Shown: positions 43,530 through 55,571 of the stretch, piece after piece
Position numbering within the stretch: the first letter of the stretch is position 1
How the letters are laid out: each line of letters starts with the position of its first letter
Assembly: GCF_042186555.1 (NCBI RefSeq)
Contig: NC_133336.1
Span: forward strand, 38,620,338-38,684,337
Length of the DNA: 64,000 nt
Source: Aquarana catesbeiana
Taxonomy: Eukaryota > Chordata > Amphibia > Anura > Ranidae
Direction: 5' to 3'
The notes under the pieces: generated by a model
Databases searched by the model: none
Told to the model about the DNA's origin: nothing
What the model saw: the letters and a program-made list of their open reading frames with translations, nothing else
Program-made: the position numbers and the translations under genes

Positions 43530-44392
43530 CACTATATTACCAAAAGTATTGGGACGCCTGTCTTTACACACACATGAACGTTAATGGCATCCCAGTCTTA
43601 GTCCATAGAGTTCAATATTGAGTTGGCCCACCCTTTGCAGTTATAACAGCTTCAACTCTTCTGGGAAGGCTGTTCACAAGGTTTAGGAGTGTGTCTATGG
43701 GAATGTTTGACCATTCTTCCAGAAGCACATTTGTGAGGTCAGGCACTGATGTGGATGAGAAGGCCTGGCTTGCAGTTTCCGCTCTAATTCATCCCAAAGG
43801 TGTTCTGTTGGGTTGATGTCAGGACTCGCTCATCCATGTCTTTCTGGACCTTGCTTTGTGCACTGGTGCGCAGTCATGTTGGAACAGGAAGGGGCCATCC
43901 CCAAACTGTTCCCACAAAGTTGGGAGCATGAAATTATCCAAAATGTTTTGGTATGCTGACGCCTTAAGAGTTCCCTTCACTGGAACTAAGAGGCCAAGTC
44001 CAACCCCTGAAAAACAACCCCACACCATAATCCCCCCACCACCAAATGATTTGGACCAGTGAGTGAGTGAGTTTGGGGTGATTGACCTGCACAGAGTCCT
44101 GACCTCAACCCGATAGAACACCTTTGAGATGAGTTGGGGCGGAGACTGTGAGCCAGACCTTCTCATCAAACATCAGTGCCTGACCTCACAAATGCGCTTC
44201 TTGAAGAATGGTCAAACATTCCCATAGACACACTCCTAAACCCCATGGACAGCCTTCCCAGAAGAGTTGAAGCTGTTATAGCTGTAAAAGGTGGGCCGAT
44301 TCCTTATTGAACCCTACAGACTAAGACTGGGATGCCATTAATGTTAATGTGCATGTAAAGGCAGGCGTCCCAATACTTTTGCCAATATAGTG
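43530..44392. mobile_element. Tc1-derived element with two 3' ends (copy 2)
   Basis: Ends CACTATATTACCAAAAGTAT and CTTTTGCCAATATAGTG, with TA at 43528-43529 and 44393-44394. The minus strand of the left and middle part encodes FGGGGIMVWGCFSGVGLGLL and FLFQHDCAPVHKARS. The right arm repeats the transposase C-terminal part on the plus strand. Same architecture as 12539-13459. Confidence 0.88.
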
Positions 44393-44589
44393 TATTTAAA
44401 AGGGCACTGGGAACATTCAAACTTGCACATGCAGTCTGATAAAGGAAAATGTCAAAAAGTTTAATAGCTCTGGGAAGACGGCTCCCAATCAGTAAGGCTT
44501 TCCCCACCCAACAGTAACTTAAACCATAGAAAGACAGAAAGGTCTTAACCAGGTGCAAGAATTCAAGACCAATTTAATTGTTGATTTAA

Positions 44590-45009
44590 AATAGAACTTT
44601 AGACAAAACGTTTTTTGTTTTTTTTTGGAAAGAGTAAGGGGTGGTCACAACCCCTGTCAGTTTATTTTTTGAGATTTGTGTCCCATTGGGGAGATTTTCC
44701 TTCACATCCTGTCCCATGGATAAAACAGGAAGTTAGGAGAAATCCCTGCAAATTAAGGGAATCTCTTGGGGACATCCAAGCCACCAGAACTAGGGTCCCC
44801 ATTGGAAGATTTCCCCTCTATTACTTTTCTGGGGACAACTCAAAATTTGGCCTTTCCTTTCACTCACTTTCAATGATAATGGTAAACAGGACAAACAGAG
44901 AGGGGGAATCTCCATAATGGGGGCACAGATGGCAATAACAGCTGACAGGTGTTCTAATCCCTCTCCACTCTATCCACAATGAGAAAAAAGTTTTGCTTTT
45001 AGTTGTACT
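44590..45009. mobile_element. TTAA-type (Kolobok/T2-like) MITE
   Basis: The left end AATAGAACTTTAGACAAAAC and reversed right end AGTACAACTAAAAGCAAAAC are inverted repeats. TTAA is duplicated at 44586-44589 and 45010-45013. Non-coding. Confidence 0.78.
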
Positions 45010-45013
45010 TTAA

Positions 45014-45374
45014 TTGTTGGCTGTGTATCTGTTCCATAATAGTGCCTAAAAGCCTGATTATCAGTGCAGCCCCAACAGTGCCCAGCAGTGATGCCAATCA
45101 GTGCTGCCTTTAAGTGCCCATCAGTGCTGCCTATCAGTGCCAATAAATGCCCCCTATCAGTGCTGCATATTAATGCCTTTTCATCAGTGCCACCTCATCA
45201 GTGCCCTTCAGTGGCGCCTCATCAGTGCCCATCAGTGAAGGAGGAAAAATTACTTATTTACAGAATATTCTAACAGAAAATAAGAAAACCTTTTTTTTCC
45301 CTTCAAAATTTTAGGTCTTTTTTGTTTTTTTAGCAAAAAATAAAAACCCAGTGGTGAATAAATACTACCAAAAG
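45014..45374 (+). repeat. Left part of a repeat F-like element hosting LINE element 2
   Basis: Contains a degenerate array of ATCAGTGCC words (45060-45240), then the repeat F segment GCAAAAAATAAAAACCCAGT. It resumes at 51118-51264 (AAAGCTGTATTTG to GAAATGG) after the LINE. The target duplication is ATACTACCAAAAG (45362-45374) against ATACCACCAAAAG (51105-51117). Confidence 0.7.
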
Positions 45375-45626
45375 TGTCCGGATGTGAGAGGAAGGAGGGT
45401 ATGGAGTGAGAGCGCCCGAGTGTGTGTGTGTGCTCCCCCCTGTCTTTTCCCCTGGAGTGAGGGGAGGCACAGAGAGGCTGGGCGGCCGGAGCTGCTGACC
45501 TGAGGAGGCGGACCGGAGTGCATGGAGTGCTCGGATTATCCCGGCCGGCTGATTGACAGGCCGAGCCCCCTCTCGGAGGCGGGAGAGAAGGCGGTGCATG
45601 GCTTCGGACAGCCTCAGATGGATCTG

Positions 45627-45755
45627 AGAGACGCCAAGCAGCTGGGAGGCGGAGCCGCGGATAAATCTGAGAGACGCCAAGCAGCTGGGAGGCGGAGCCT
45701 CGGATGGGTCCGAGAGACGCCAAGCAGCTGGGAGGCGGCGTGTTTTGAAAGTCCC
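45627..45755 (+). repeat. 43-bp tandem repeat, three units, in the LINE 2 5' region
   Basis: Units share AGAGACGCCAAGCAGCTGGG and AGGCGGAGCC. They vary at the end (GCGGATAAATCTG or TCGGATGGGTCCG). The minus-strand ORFs over it are repeat translations. Confidence 0.85.
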
Positions 45756-45949
45756 CGCAAAAACCCCGGGAGGGAAGGAGGAAGGAGGAAAACATCTACT
45801 AACACTGTGACAGGCTTTACTAGGGGGGTTAACGAATAACCTGGAGACGTGAGTGACACTTTTTCAGCAGTAAAGCTCAACATTAAAAGGCAGACAAGGA
45901 CTGTAACATTACTATCTGTGAATGAGTCCATGTATGGTGCTTTGATAAA

Positions 45950-47700
45950 CGCACTAGCTGAAATGTGAATAAACCTATGCACTGTGATCTGGTAAAATGC
46001 ATTGTTTAAATGGTGAATAAGTCCAAGCACTGCGCTTTGATAAACGCATTATCTGAATTGTGAATAAGCCTATGCACTGTGCTTTGGTAAAACGCATGGT
46101 TCGAACTGTGAATAAGTTCAAGCACTATACTCTGATAAACACATTACCTGAACTATGAATAAGCCCTTGCACTGCGCTCTGATAAATGCAATACCAGAAT
46201 TGTGAATAAGCCTTGCACTGCACACTGATAAACACATTACCTGAACTATGAATAATCCCTTGCACTGCGCTCTGATAAATGCATTACCTGAACTGTGAAT
46301 AAGCTCACGCACTGCGCTCTGTTAAATGCATAAACCTGAACTGGGAAAAAAGCCCATGCACTGTACAGTGATAAACGCATTACCTAAACTGAATAAGCCC
46401 AGGCACTGCACTTTGTTAAAAGCATTACTTGAACTGTGAATAAGCTCAGGCACCGCACTCTGATAAACGCACTGTGAATAAGCATTCACACTGTGTCCTG
46501 ATAAATGTAGTATTTGATTTGTGAATAAGTCTATGCACTGCGTTCTGATAAAGATGCTACAGGGGGTCCCCGGGTTACGAACAGGATAGGGACTGTAGGT
46601 TTGTTCTTAAGTCGAATTTGTTTGTAAGTCGGAACAGTACCTTTTTTAAGTGCAAATCTAGTCTCAGAGACAGGATGTAAACCCAAATCAACAGAGAAAG
46701 GCAACCGGATGGCAGAGGCGGCATGGTTAGTTCAAATATGTTTTGTTTATTTTATTTTTTTACTTTTTAATCACTTTTTTTTATTTGTATTTATTTGTAG
46801 CTTGTCGTTTACTTTTTTTAAATTTTTGTATAATTTTCTTATTTTTAATATTATTTTTCTTATTCTTTACTTTTTTTAATTATTTTTTTTATTTTATTAA
46901 TTTAATTATTACTGTATTTCTTATTTTTATTTTTTTTATCAATTTTTTTTTCACTTAACTTTATTGCTATCACACAGGAGGAAACAATTCCCTATGTGAT
47001 AGCAATTGGAGGTGACAGGTTCTCTTTATTGACCCTGTCACCTCCAAAACAGGAGTCCAGGAGGGCAGCTGAGCACAGCTCTCCCCTCTCACTATTTTCA
47101 CTGTATGGCACAGCAAGGAGATGGATGGTGAAAGCAGCCATCAGAGGCCAGGCAGGCCGGCCGGCCGGGCGGCGGGCCACGGTGCACCCTCGCGGGGCAG
47201 CGGCGTAGGAAAGACCGGGGATCCTGGAGGCTTCGTAGGCCGCACAAGGCCTCGGCCACGACGGGCAGTTTTAGCGGCCTGGCAGGCCACCGGACCATAC
47301 CAGACCTGTGGATGGGCAGGCAGGAGGACAAAGGGGACCCGCAGCCAAGCCAGGAACAGAGGAAAGGCTCAGGAGAGGAAGATTCGGCCAGCAGTGACGT
47401 CATTCGGGCCCCGTTCGTAAGTAGGGGTTGTTCGCAACTCGGATGTTCGTAAGTCGGGGACCCCCTGTATTTGAAATGTGAATTAGTACATACACAGCAC
47501 TCTGATATGGCACTATTTGAACGGTGAATGAGCCCATGCAGTGGGTTTTGATAAATTAACCATTTGAAGTGTGAATAAGCTTAGGTACTGGGACTTGATA
47601 AATGGAAAATCTGAACCGTGAATAAGGCCATGCAGCGTGACTTGACAAATTAACAAAGTAAATCGTGAATAATCCTATGTACTGAGCGCTGACGAATTAA
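45950..47700 (+). repeat. About 46-bp tandem array in the LINE 2 5' UTR, split at 46560-47467
   Basis: About 13 units before and 5 after the insertion share GTGAATAAGCCCATGCACTG and TTGATAAACGCATTA. The array ends shortly before the ORF1 start, a position comparable to promoter monomers of some L1 elements. Confidence 0.85.
46560..47467. mobile_element. Tigger/pogo-like non-autonomous element
   Basis: Ends CAGGGGGTCCCCGGGTTACG and CGTAAGTCGGGGACCCCCTG are inverted repeats, with TA at 46558-46559 and 47468-47469. A T-rich left half and GC-rich right half are non-coding. The TA duplication and CAGGGGGTCC-type end fit the pogo/Tigger branch of Tc1/mariner. Confidence 0.75.
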
Positions 47701-47753
47701 CTATCTGCTTTGGCTTTGGGCTCAGACAGGACTAAGGCTTATAAACATCAGAA

Positions 47754-48812
47754 ATGGCAACACTGAGAAGAAGAGGTGAAGAGCAAACGCAGCCAGAGAA
47801 TGTGGGGACACAACAATTGCTCTCTTCAAAAAAAAAAAACTCCCAACAGGTGACTGCAGCTGCTGCGGCTACAGCAAAACTGTGAAGATTTGTCCATACC
47901 CGGGGCAGACACCTATAAAAGGGACCCAACAGGCTAAAATACAACAGGGTGTTTCAGGGGATAGAAAAAGCCAGGGCCACTCATCAGTTCCAGCATTAGC
48001 TGCTTTAATAACAAAAACAGGGAGCAGTAAGAGTATAGGCTTGACAGAACAACCGGAAGAGATACTTTCTGACCCTAGTTCAATCTTTGAGAAAGAACCG
48101 TCATTGAAAGATGTACTCCAGGCTGTAAATGTATGCAAACTCTCATTGAGGGAATTATGTGACCAAATGAAGGGGGTAAAGGAAGATTTCGTATTGGCCA
48201 GACAAGACCTTCAAAAAACGGCAGAAAGAACAACAGTCCTAGAAGGGAGGATAAGTCAAGTAGAAGATGATATGCACCCATTAAAACACAATGTTAAAAT
48301 TATGAAAGATCAGCTGAGTATATACGCCTCAAAAATGGATGAGATGGAGAATAGGCTCCGGAGGACTAATGTGAGATTGGTGGGACTACCAGAAAAGAGC
48401 GAGGGGTCTGACCCCATAGAATTTTTAGAAAAATGGCTTGTTCTCAATCGAGAGAGCACACAGAGTCCCCTTCAGAGCCCCACCATCAGGAGGGTACCCA
48501 AGACCAGTACTGATGAAATACCTTAACTATAAAGACAAAGTGACACTCTTACGGAAGGCAAGAGAGGCAGGGAATATTTCCTATAAGGGAACCAAGGTAT
48601 CATTCTATTCAGACTTTTCGCCAGATCTGCAGAAGCGCAGAGCAGGCTTTACTGAGATAAAACGGTCTTTACAAAAACTTAGGATCACATATGTACTGCT
48701 CTACCCAGCACGGCTGCGAATAGTAGCACTGGGAGGAACACAGATTTTTGATAACCCGACTGGAGCAGCAATGTGGATGGAGGACAACAAGGAGAAACTG
48801 AAGATACTCTGA
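47754..48812 (+). pseudogene. LINE element 2 ORF1 protein, frameshifted
   Basis: A likely start, MATLRRRGEEQTQPENVG, lies at 47754. A 12-A run (about 47829-47840) and further changes shift the frame, and the longest frame resumes at 47882. It then has a coiled-coil segment (LRELCDQMKGVKEDF to MDEMENRLRR) and the RRM start TNVRLVGLPEKSEG. A second shift near 48435 moves to the frame with FSIERAHRVPFR, LMKYLNYKDKVTLL, FYSDFSPDLQKRRA and LLYPARLRIVALG, the usual C-terminal domain of L1/Tx1 ORF1. It would act as an RNA-binding chaperone if intact. Confidence 0.85.
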
Positions 48813-49031
48813 ATAAGGGGGAGGGGAGGGGGGGGGGATACACACATAGGAGGAATGGGGTTGGTAATGAGAGTATATGGAAGTGAGGGATGCATGTTTA
48901 AAAATGTTTACATTTTTTTTTATTGATGTTGATAGGGAAGGTGAATAGTGTCCATATCCCCTGCGTGGGAATTTGTTATCTGGTTTTCCCTTTTTCATAT
49001 TTCAATAAAAACATTGTACCAGAAAATAACG

Positions 49032-50330
49032 TAATGTAAATGACCCATCACCGGGGAAAAAGAAAATATGGATAAATAGACAACAAGATTTATAAAATGG
49101 CTATGACCAGGAAGGCTGAGAATAGGAGACTTTTTCAGAAACAATGCTCTTTTAGAGAAGGAGAAAAGGTGGGTCGAATGCTGGCACAATTGGTGAAATC
49201 TAACTCTCCCCCCTCTACTATTCCTACAATTAAGGGAGTAGGAGGGAAGATAACAACATTTACATCGGAGATTATAGACACATTTAGTGACTATTATCAA
49301 AAACTGTATACTTCACAGAGGAGGGGGCAGGAGGGAGAGATGGATAAATTCCTTGCTCTCGCAATGAAACCACTGGCAATAGATAGAGATAAAAGGATTC
49401 TTGAGGAGGACAGGGGAAGAAAGAATAGCTTTGTAGGCAGACGATGTTCTTATTTTCTTAGGAGACACTGGGCAATCTTTAAATAAAGCCATGAACATTG
49501 TGGAGGAATTTGGAGTTTTCTCCAGATTGGTAACAAATTAGGAGAAGTCGGAATTACTACCGGTGGACCCTATGAGTAATCCAATTATTGCTGGAATGCC
49601 CCAATTAGCGGTTGTAGACACACTGAAATATCTGGGGATTCTTTTGACGAGAGATCCTAATCAGTATATTGGTAATAATTTAATACCATTACTGATTAAA
49701 TTTAAACAAAAGATAAATATTTGGAAGTGGCTCCCCTTGTCAGTAGCAGGGAGATATAGCGTGATAAAAATTATCTGGATGCTGCAACTAATGTATGTGT
49801 TACATAATTCCCCAGTATGGATATGTAAAAACTGGTTTTAAAAAATTGAAACCCTCTTTAGAGAATCGATCTGGAAAGGGGGGCAAGCTAGAATTCGGCT
49901 GCGGGCACTGCAGCTCCCGACCGGCTCCCGACCGGGGAGGGAGGATTGGCTGTATTGCATCCAGAGAGTTACTATCTGGCTGCACAACTGCAACAGCTAA
50001 TAGGAGGTGATAACGTGGGAGGAGGAGCTTTGCATAAGATATTAGTGGAGGTGCTGGAGGCGGAATCATTCTATTATAAAAACGAGACAATAAAAATGAT
50101 AATAAAAGTGTGTAAAATAACTAAGAAAATGATGGGCTACTCAGGGATACTCGAATATACCCCTAGAAAATTGATTGCGCAGAGATGGCAGTCGAAGGAA
50201 CCCCCTGCAGTAAGTGATTGAATTAACACAATAAATGAAACTATATGGAAAGAAAAAGTAACTTATATAAAGAGGGGAAATCTTAGAGAATTTGAAAATA
50301 TGTGAAGAGTGTGGTTGATGAGAATGGGCA
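49032..50330 (+). pseudogene. LINE element 2 ORF2 remnants
   Basis: What remains is the linker before the RT (KVGRMLAQLVKS to DYYQKLYTSQ, about 49165-49320), a jump to the RT active site ADDVLIFLGDTGQSLNKA (from about 49437, catalytic pair kept), the thumb-like LKYLGILLTRDPNQYIGNNL and LPLSVAGRYSVIKIIWML, and parts of the C-terminal region (HPESYYLAAQLQQLIGG). The endonuclease and RT motifs before the active site are deleted, and stops and frame changes are frequent. Confidence 0.82.
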
Positions 50331-50526
50331 TTCCCCCCTTAGTGGGCTAATTTTAGAGCAAGAGTTCGAAAGGTATTTGCTGGACAAGTCAATATAAGTA
50401 GAAGGGAATAAAGCATTATAACATAGTCCAAAAATGAAGACAAGAGTTGGTGTAACACAGTAGCAAAATATAGATAAAACTAGAAAGCCAGCATAGTTGA
50501 ATAATAGACAGTGAGTGATTCTCTAA

Positions 50527-50952
50527 TGCCACGTACACACACGAGCGGATTTTCCATTGGAAAAAACTTGGATGGTTTTTCAGACGGAATTCCGCTCAAG
50601 CTTGCCTTGCATACACACGGTCACACAAGAGTTCTCTGAACTTTCGACTGTCAAGAACGTGGTGACGTACAACACTACGACGAGCCGAGAAAATGAAGTT
50701 CAATGCTTCCGAGCATGCATGGAATTGTTTCTGAGCATGCGTAGGAATTTTGCGCGTCGGAATTTGTACAGACAATCGCATTTTCGGTTAGGAACTTTTT
50801 CCGACCGAAAAATTGAGAACCTGCTCTCAATCTTTTGCTGGCGGGAATTCCGCCAGCAAAAGTCCGATGGAGCATACACACGGTCGCATTTTCCGACCAA
50901 AAGCTCTCATTGTTTTTTTGCTGGACGAATTTCCGATCGTGTGTACGCGGCA
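50527..50952. mobile_element. TNA-type MITE, family C copy 3, divergent interior
   Basis: Ends TGCCACGTACACACACGAGC and GTGTGTACGCGGCA, with TAA duplicated at 50524-50526 and 50953-50955. The interior differs from copies 1 and 2 but keeps mirrored GGAAT/ATTCC words. It is inserted in the 3' UTR of LINE element 2. Confidence 0.85.
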
Positions 50953-51268
50953 TAAGAGGAGGGAGGGACAGGAGGGGGAGGTGGGAAAATCCTGAAGATA
51001 GAAATTATGAAGGATAAATATCATGTATGGAATACTTGAAATGATCTTAAGATATTTTGTATTGGAAGAAAATACTGAATAAAGAATAAATAATTAAAAA
51101 AAAAATACCACCAAAAGAAAGCTGTATTTGTCTCAAAAAATGATAACAATGTAATTTGGGTACAGTGTTGCATCATTGCGCAATTGTCATTCAAACTGCG
51201 ATAGCACTGAAAGCTGAAAATTGTCCAGGGCAGGAAGGGGGTGAAAGTGCCCAGTTTGAAATGGTTAA

Positions 51269-51738
51269 AGTAGTTGTAAACCATCACATATACCCAGTGA
51301 AGTGAACAGCCTCAGATGATACACAGAGATGAAACAGATCCTTCTACATAAGTTGTACCTGCTTATTTACAGCCGCCTTTCCTCTACAGCCATTCAAAGT
51401 GCAGAATTTACACAGGACCTCTCAGCTCCGAAAAGCAGGGGGCAGAGAACTGATATTACATCAGTGAGGAGAGCTCTGAGAGCTGATTGGAGGGAAGGGA
51501 CACCCCCCTATTTACCCAGCACACAGAAACAGAGCTGATGCTGTCAATCAACTGGAGCTCTCTCATCACCATTTTTCTTTTGGCGTCAGGAAAACTTGTC
51601 AGAAGTGATTCATGCTTATAGCAAAGGAAGGGAACAGCAGAGAGAAATCACACTTAGTGCTCTGGATTAATTAAGACAAGCACACACTATAGAGGGATAT
51701 GCTTTGTTCATATTTCATGTCTGAGGTGTATAACCACT
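51269..51738. mobile_element. TTAA-type MITE, AGTAGTTGTAAACC family
   Basis: The left end AGTAGTTGTAAACCATCACA follows TTAA (51265-51268). The right end GGTGTATAACCACT precedes TCAA, a likely mutated TTAA. The interior (ATGATACACAGAGATGAAAC) is shared with 53988-55567. Confidence 0.78.
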
Positions 51739-51865
51739 TCAAGTATCAGATGTCATCTGCAGTTTGATAGATGCCATCCTTTAACTAGCTGAGCTCTCCC
51801 ACTGCACATTCAGCAGATGGGAGGCAGTGTGTGAAAATAGGTAGGTAACAGATCCAATTGTCCAA

Positions 51866-53286
51866 TAGACATGTGCAATTTGTTTTGTTCCAAATTAGTT
51901 TTTCGACAAATTTTGACAAATTTGTTACCGAAAACCTGTTTACCAATTTCGCCGAAAATTCGTACATTTGGAGATTTGGAAATTCGTATATTTGGAAATT
52001 CCAAAATCCGAAAATAAGAATGAAAATCTGAAAATTCAAAAGAACAAAAATCTGAAAATAAGAAAGAAAATCCGAAAATTCAAAAATGTGAAAATCCGAA
52101 CTAATTAACTAATAATAATAACTATTACTAACTATTAAAGCGTAACTTCACTTTTGTTGAGAAAAAAACATTCCCCTCTGGGTGATCTCTGTACATTGTA
52201 AGGATTATAACAACCTTTGTTGCAGATTCCTACCTTTTGTTATTCTGAAGAAATCCATGTGTGTTTGTCTGTGCCTCTGTGCAGAGTGGGTCTAATGGGA
52301 GTGGTTTCATAATTAACTGTCAGGTGTGTAGCTACAGGGCACTAATGAGGAAATCTGCTGGGCCTGCATCCCTTTAGACGTGCTCCTATTGAAATTATCT
52401 CTCCAAAAATGAAATTTTTGCTGCAGGGGATGCCTGAAATCTGACTTGTATCTTAGGCAAACTTCTGGGAAAATTGGTGAGTCAATCACACAAGCAGGAA
52501 ATGATGTTTCTGGGGAGTGGTCAGTATACATTCTGTGTACAGAACAACTCCATGTATCCATATTGCATTGCATTCTCAGAAAATTACAGTGACTGCAGAT
52601 TGAAAAGGAAAGGTCATTTTTAATAACATTCAATTACAATATGATTAGTGTCGCAATTACATGTGCTATATTATTTTTTCTTTCTTTGCTATTTTTTTTT
52701 CCCTACAAAAGTGGAGTTAAAATTATAGGTATTGGAATTTCATTTAAAATTTGGCTGTTAGTGAACGTAGCGAATACGAATTTATCCAAAGTTACGAATT
52801 ATCTGAAATAACGAATGCCGCATCTAAACGAATAGAACGTAACAAATTATTAATAATTAATATTAATAATAAAAACATATTATTATTATTATTTATTGCT
52901 ATTAATTCATTAAGTCCCATTCATTTAGATGCGGCTTTCGTTATTTCGTATAATTCGTAACTTCGGATAAATTTGTCTTCGTTACATTCATAAACTGACA
53001 AATTTGAAAGGAAATTCCAATACCTATAATTTAATAGTTAGTTACTATTAGTTCGTTAGTTATTTATTATTTTGGATTTTCAAATTTTCGTATTTTCAGA
53101 TTTCCAAATTTTCAAATTTACGAATACCGCATCTAAACGAATGGAACATAACGAATTCAAATTTTTCCGAAGTTCCGAATTTATTTGAAATAATGAATTT
53201 CGATCATAACGAATGACCTGAAAAAAAAAAATAAAAAAAACGAATGAAATGAAAACAAACTAATTTTTTGACAGTGCACATGTCTA
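51866..53286. mobile_element. A/T-rich palindromic element B, probably hAT-like
   Basis: Termini TAGACATGTGCA and TGCACATGTCTA, with near-identical 8-bp flanks TTGTCCAA (51858-51865) and CTGTCCAA (53287-53294). It contains a nested element with TAACTTCACTTTTG ends (about 52138-52720) and an inner palindrome (about 52721-53034) with AATTATAGGTATTGGAATTT arms. Non-coding. Confidence 0.65.
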
Positions 53287-53294
53287 CTGTCCAA

Positions 53295-53983
53295 CATCAG
53301 GTGCCCTCTGACTTGCTCAGTGTCTCAGGTGTTCCCATGTCCTGACAAGCTCCGGGTGATTGGGGAGACAAGCTTGACATGTGGTCCCCAGGCTGGTCTC
53401 TGTGACTCAAGGAGGTGCCACTGCTGAATTTCATTGGCAGCACTGTTCTTATCACATTATACATGCTAGATGCGCAGTGTAAAGATACATTACCCAGAGA
53501 TTCCGCTGCTCCATTAATGAGTCAGCAGATTAAATACATTTGCATTTCTAAATTGGAACTTAATGAGAAAATTGTGCTAATGCACATCCATGTATTATAT
53601 TGTTTTAGATTTATATTTTTCTGGTTATTTAAGAAAAGATAATCTACTTACAGATCACTTATCCCACCGTGTTTGTCTACTGGCGCGCAAAGATGGATGA
53701 CTGTTAGAAAACGCCATCTGGCGACGTCAAAATAACAGTAATAAAAGAGAAAAAAAACAACAAACAAGTTCTTGAAATAAGTGGTTATAACTCTTCTTTA
53801 GCTTGAAACTTGAACGCAGAGTGACATCTAAACCTGGTACTCTCAGTAATGTCCTCTGTTGTCGTTTTCTGCTTTGTGCTGGCTGAGGATGAGCAAAATT
53901 GGGAGTTCTTACTGAAATTTTATCTGACTTTTTCGGTGAATTTTTTAGCATTTGAGCAAAATGCATTAGAGGGGTTGGCTAAA
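53295..53983. other. No gene or recognised repeat
   Basis: Nothing on either strand resembles a protein family. ORF 53727-53966 is unsupported. Confidence 0.45.
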
Positions 53984-54148
53984 ATAAAGTGGTTGTAAAC
54001 CCTCACATATACACAAAGAGGTGACTATCCTATGATGATACACAGAGATGAAACAAATCATCCTACATAAGCTGTACATGTTTATCTACAGTCTTCTCCA
54101 GAATGTATGAAGTCTATTGTCTTATATTATAAAGAAAGTACCCCCCAA

Positions 54149-54343
54149 GGAATACTAAGGGACTTTTAAGGCAACTGGTCAACAGTTGATGAAAAAAGCA
54201 TAGAAATGTATTATTATAAAATTGTAAGGTGCGTACAATTTTGTACCTTACAATTTTATAATAATACATTTCTAGGCTTTTTTCATCAATTGTTGACCAG
54301 TTGCCTTAAAAGTCCCTTAGTATTCCTTGGGGGGTACGTTCTT
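54149..54343. repeat. Long hairpin, first copy
   Basis: Arms of about 90 bp with almost no loop: ACTTTTAAGGCAACTGGTCA on the left and TGACCAGTTGCCTTAAAAGT-type sequence on the right. The second copy lies at about 54968-55160. ORFs 54206-54529 and 55034-55288 lie in the hairpins. Confidence 0.85.
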
Positions 54344-54416
54344 TATAATATTGTCCATTTTGGGATGTTGGCAACATATGGGTCTTCTCAGTTGGATTTC
54401 TATAAAGCTTGTCTTA

Positions 54417-54830
54417 TGCCGCGTACACACGGTCGGACTTTCCGTCAGGAAAAGTCTGACGGAATCTTTTCATCGTATATTCCGATCGTGTGTAGGTCTC
54501 ATCTGACTTTTTTTTTTAGAAAATTCTGACGGACCTAGAAATAGAACATGTTCTAAATATTTCCGACGGAACCAATTACTATCGGAAAAAACGCTCGTCT
54601 GTATGTTGTTCCAACGGACCAAAAAAAGGCGCATGCTCTGAAGCAAGTACGAGACGGAAGCTATTGGCTACTAGCTATTGAACTTCCTTTTTCTAGTCCG
54701 GTCGTACGTGATGTACGTCACCGCGTTCTTGACGGTCGGACTTTGGTTTGACCGTGTGTAGGCAAGACCGCTTGAATGGAATTGGTTCGGAGTTTATTCC
54801 GACGGCAAAACCGGTCGTGTGTGCGCGGCA
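54417..54830. mobile_element. TNA-type MITE, family C copy 4
   Basis: Ends TGCCGCGTACACACGGTCGG and GTCGTGTGTGCGCGGCA, with TTA duplicated exactly at 54414-54416 and 54831-54833. The interior has CTTGACGGTCGGACTTTGG-like words. It lies exactly at the junction of the tandem duplication. Confidence 0.88.
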
Positions 54831-55571
54831 TTACATATACACAATGAGCTGACTATCCTATGATGATACACAGAGATGAAACAAATCCTCCTACATAAGC
54901 TGTACCTGTTTATCTACAGTCTTCTCCAGAATTTATGAAGTCTATTGTCTTATATTATGAAGAAAGTACCCCCCAAGGAATACTAAGGGACTTTTAAGGC
55001 AACTGGTCAACAATTGATGAAAAAAGCGTAGAAATGTATTATTATAAAATTGTAAGGTGCATACAATTTTGCACCTTACAATTTTATAATAATACATTTC
55101 TAAGCTTTTTTCATCAATTGTTGACCAGTTGCCTTAAAAGTCCCTTAGTATTCATTGGGAGGTATTTTCTTTATATTATTGTCCATTTTGGGATGTTGGT
55201 AACATATGTGTCTTCTCGGTTGGATTTCTATAAAGCTTGTCTTAGATGTCAGAAAAAAAAGGTACAGAGAGCTGAAATTACACACTGAAGAGCTCAGTGA
55301 GGAGAGCTCTAAAAACTGATTGGAGGGAAGGGGCACACCCCCTTAACACAGCCCGTTGGAACAGAGCTGAGGCTGTCAATCAGTTGGGGGTCCCTTCCCG
55401 TCATCTTTTTTCCCCTTGATGTCAAGAAAAATCAGAAGTGACTCATGCTGACAGTAGAGGAACGATGCAGCAGATAGTAATGACACTTAGTGCTCTGGAT
55501 AGAGACAAGTACACACTATAGAGGAATATGTTTTGTTCATATTTCAGGTCTGAGGTTTACAACCACTTTAA

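Larger units (their letters stand above)
45375..51104 (+). mobile_element. L1/Tx1-like LINE (element 2), internally deleted
   Basis: Bounded by a 13-bp duplication with one mismatch and ending in AATAAATAATTAAAAAAAAA. The order is a GC-rich start with 43-bp repeats, an array of about 46-bp repeats (split by a Tigger-like insertion), ORF1, remains of ORF2, a 3' UTR (split by a family C MITE) and an A-tail. The endonuclease and most of the RT are gone. Without the two insertions it is about 4.4 kb. Confidence 0.82.
53988..55567. mobile_element. TTAA-type element enlarged by a tandem duplication and a MITE insertion
   Basis: The left end AGTGGTTGTAAACCCTCACA follows ATAA (mutated TTAA). The right end GGTTTACAACCACT precedes TTAA at 55568-55571. 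A ~410-bp segment is present twice (about 54005-54416 and 54833-55243), with a family C MITE between the copies. Its closest relative, at 51269-51738, has neither. Confidence 0.78.
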
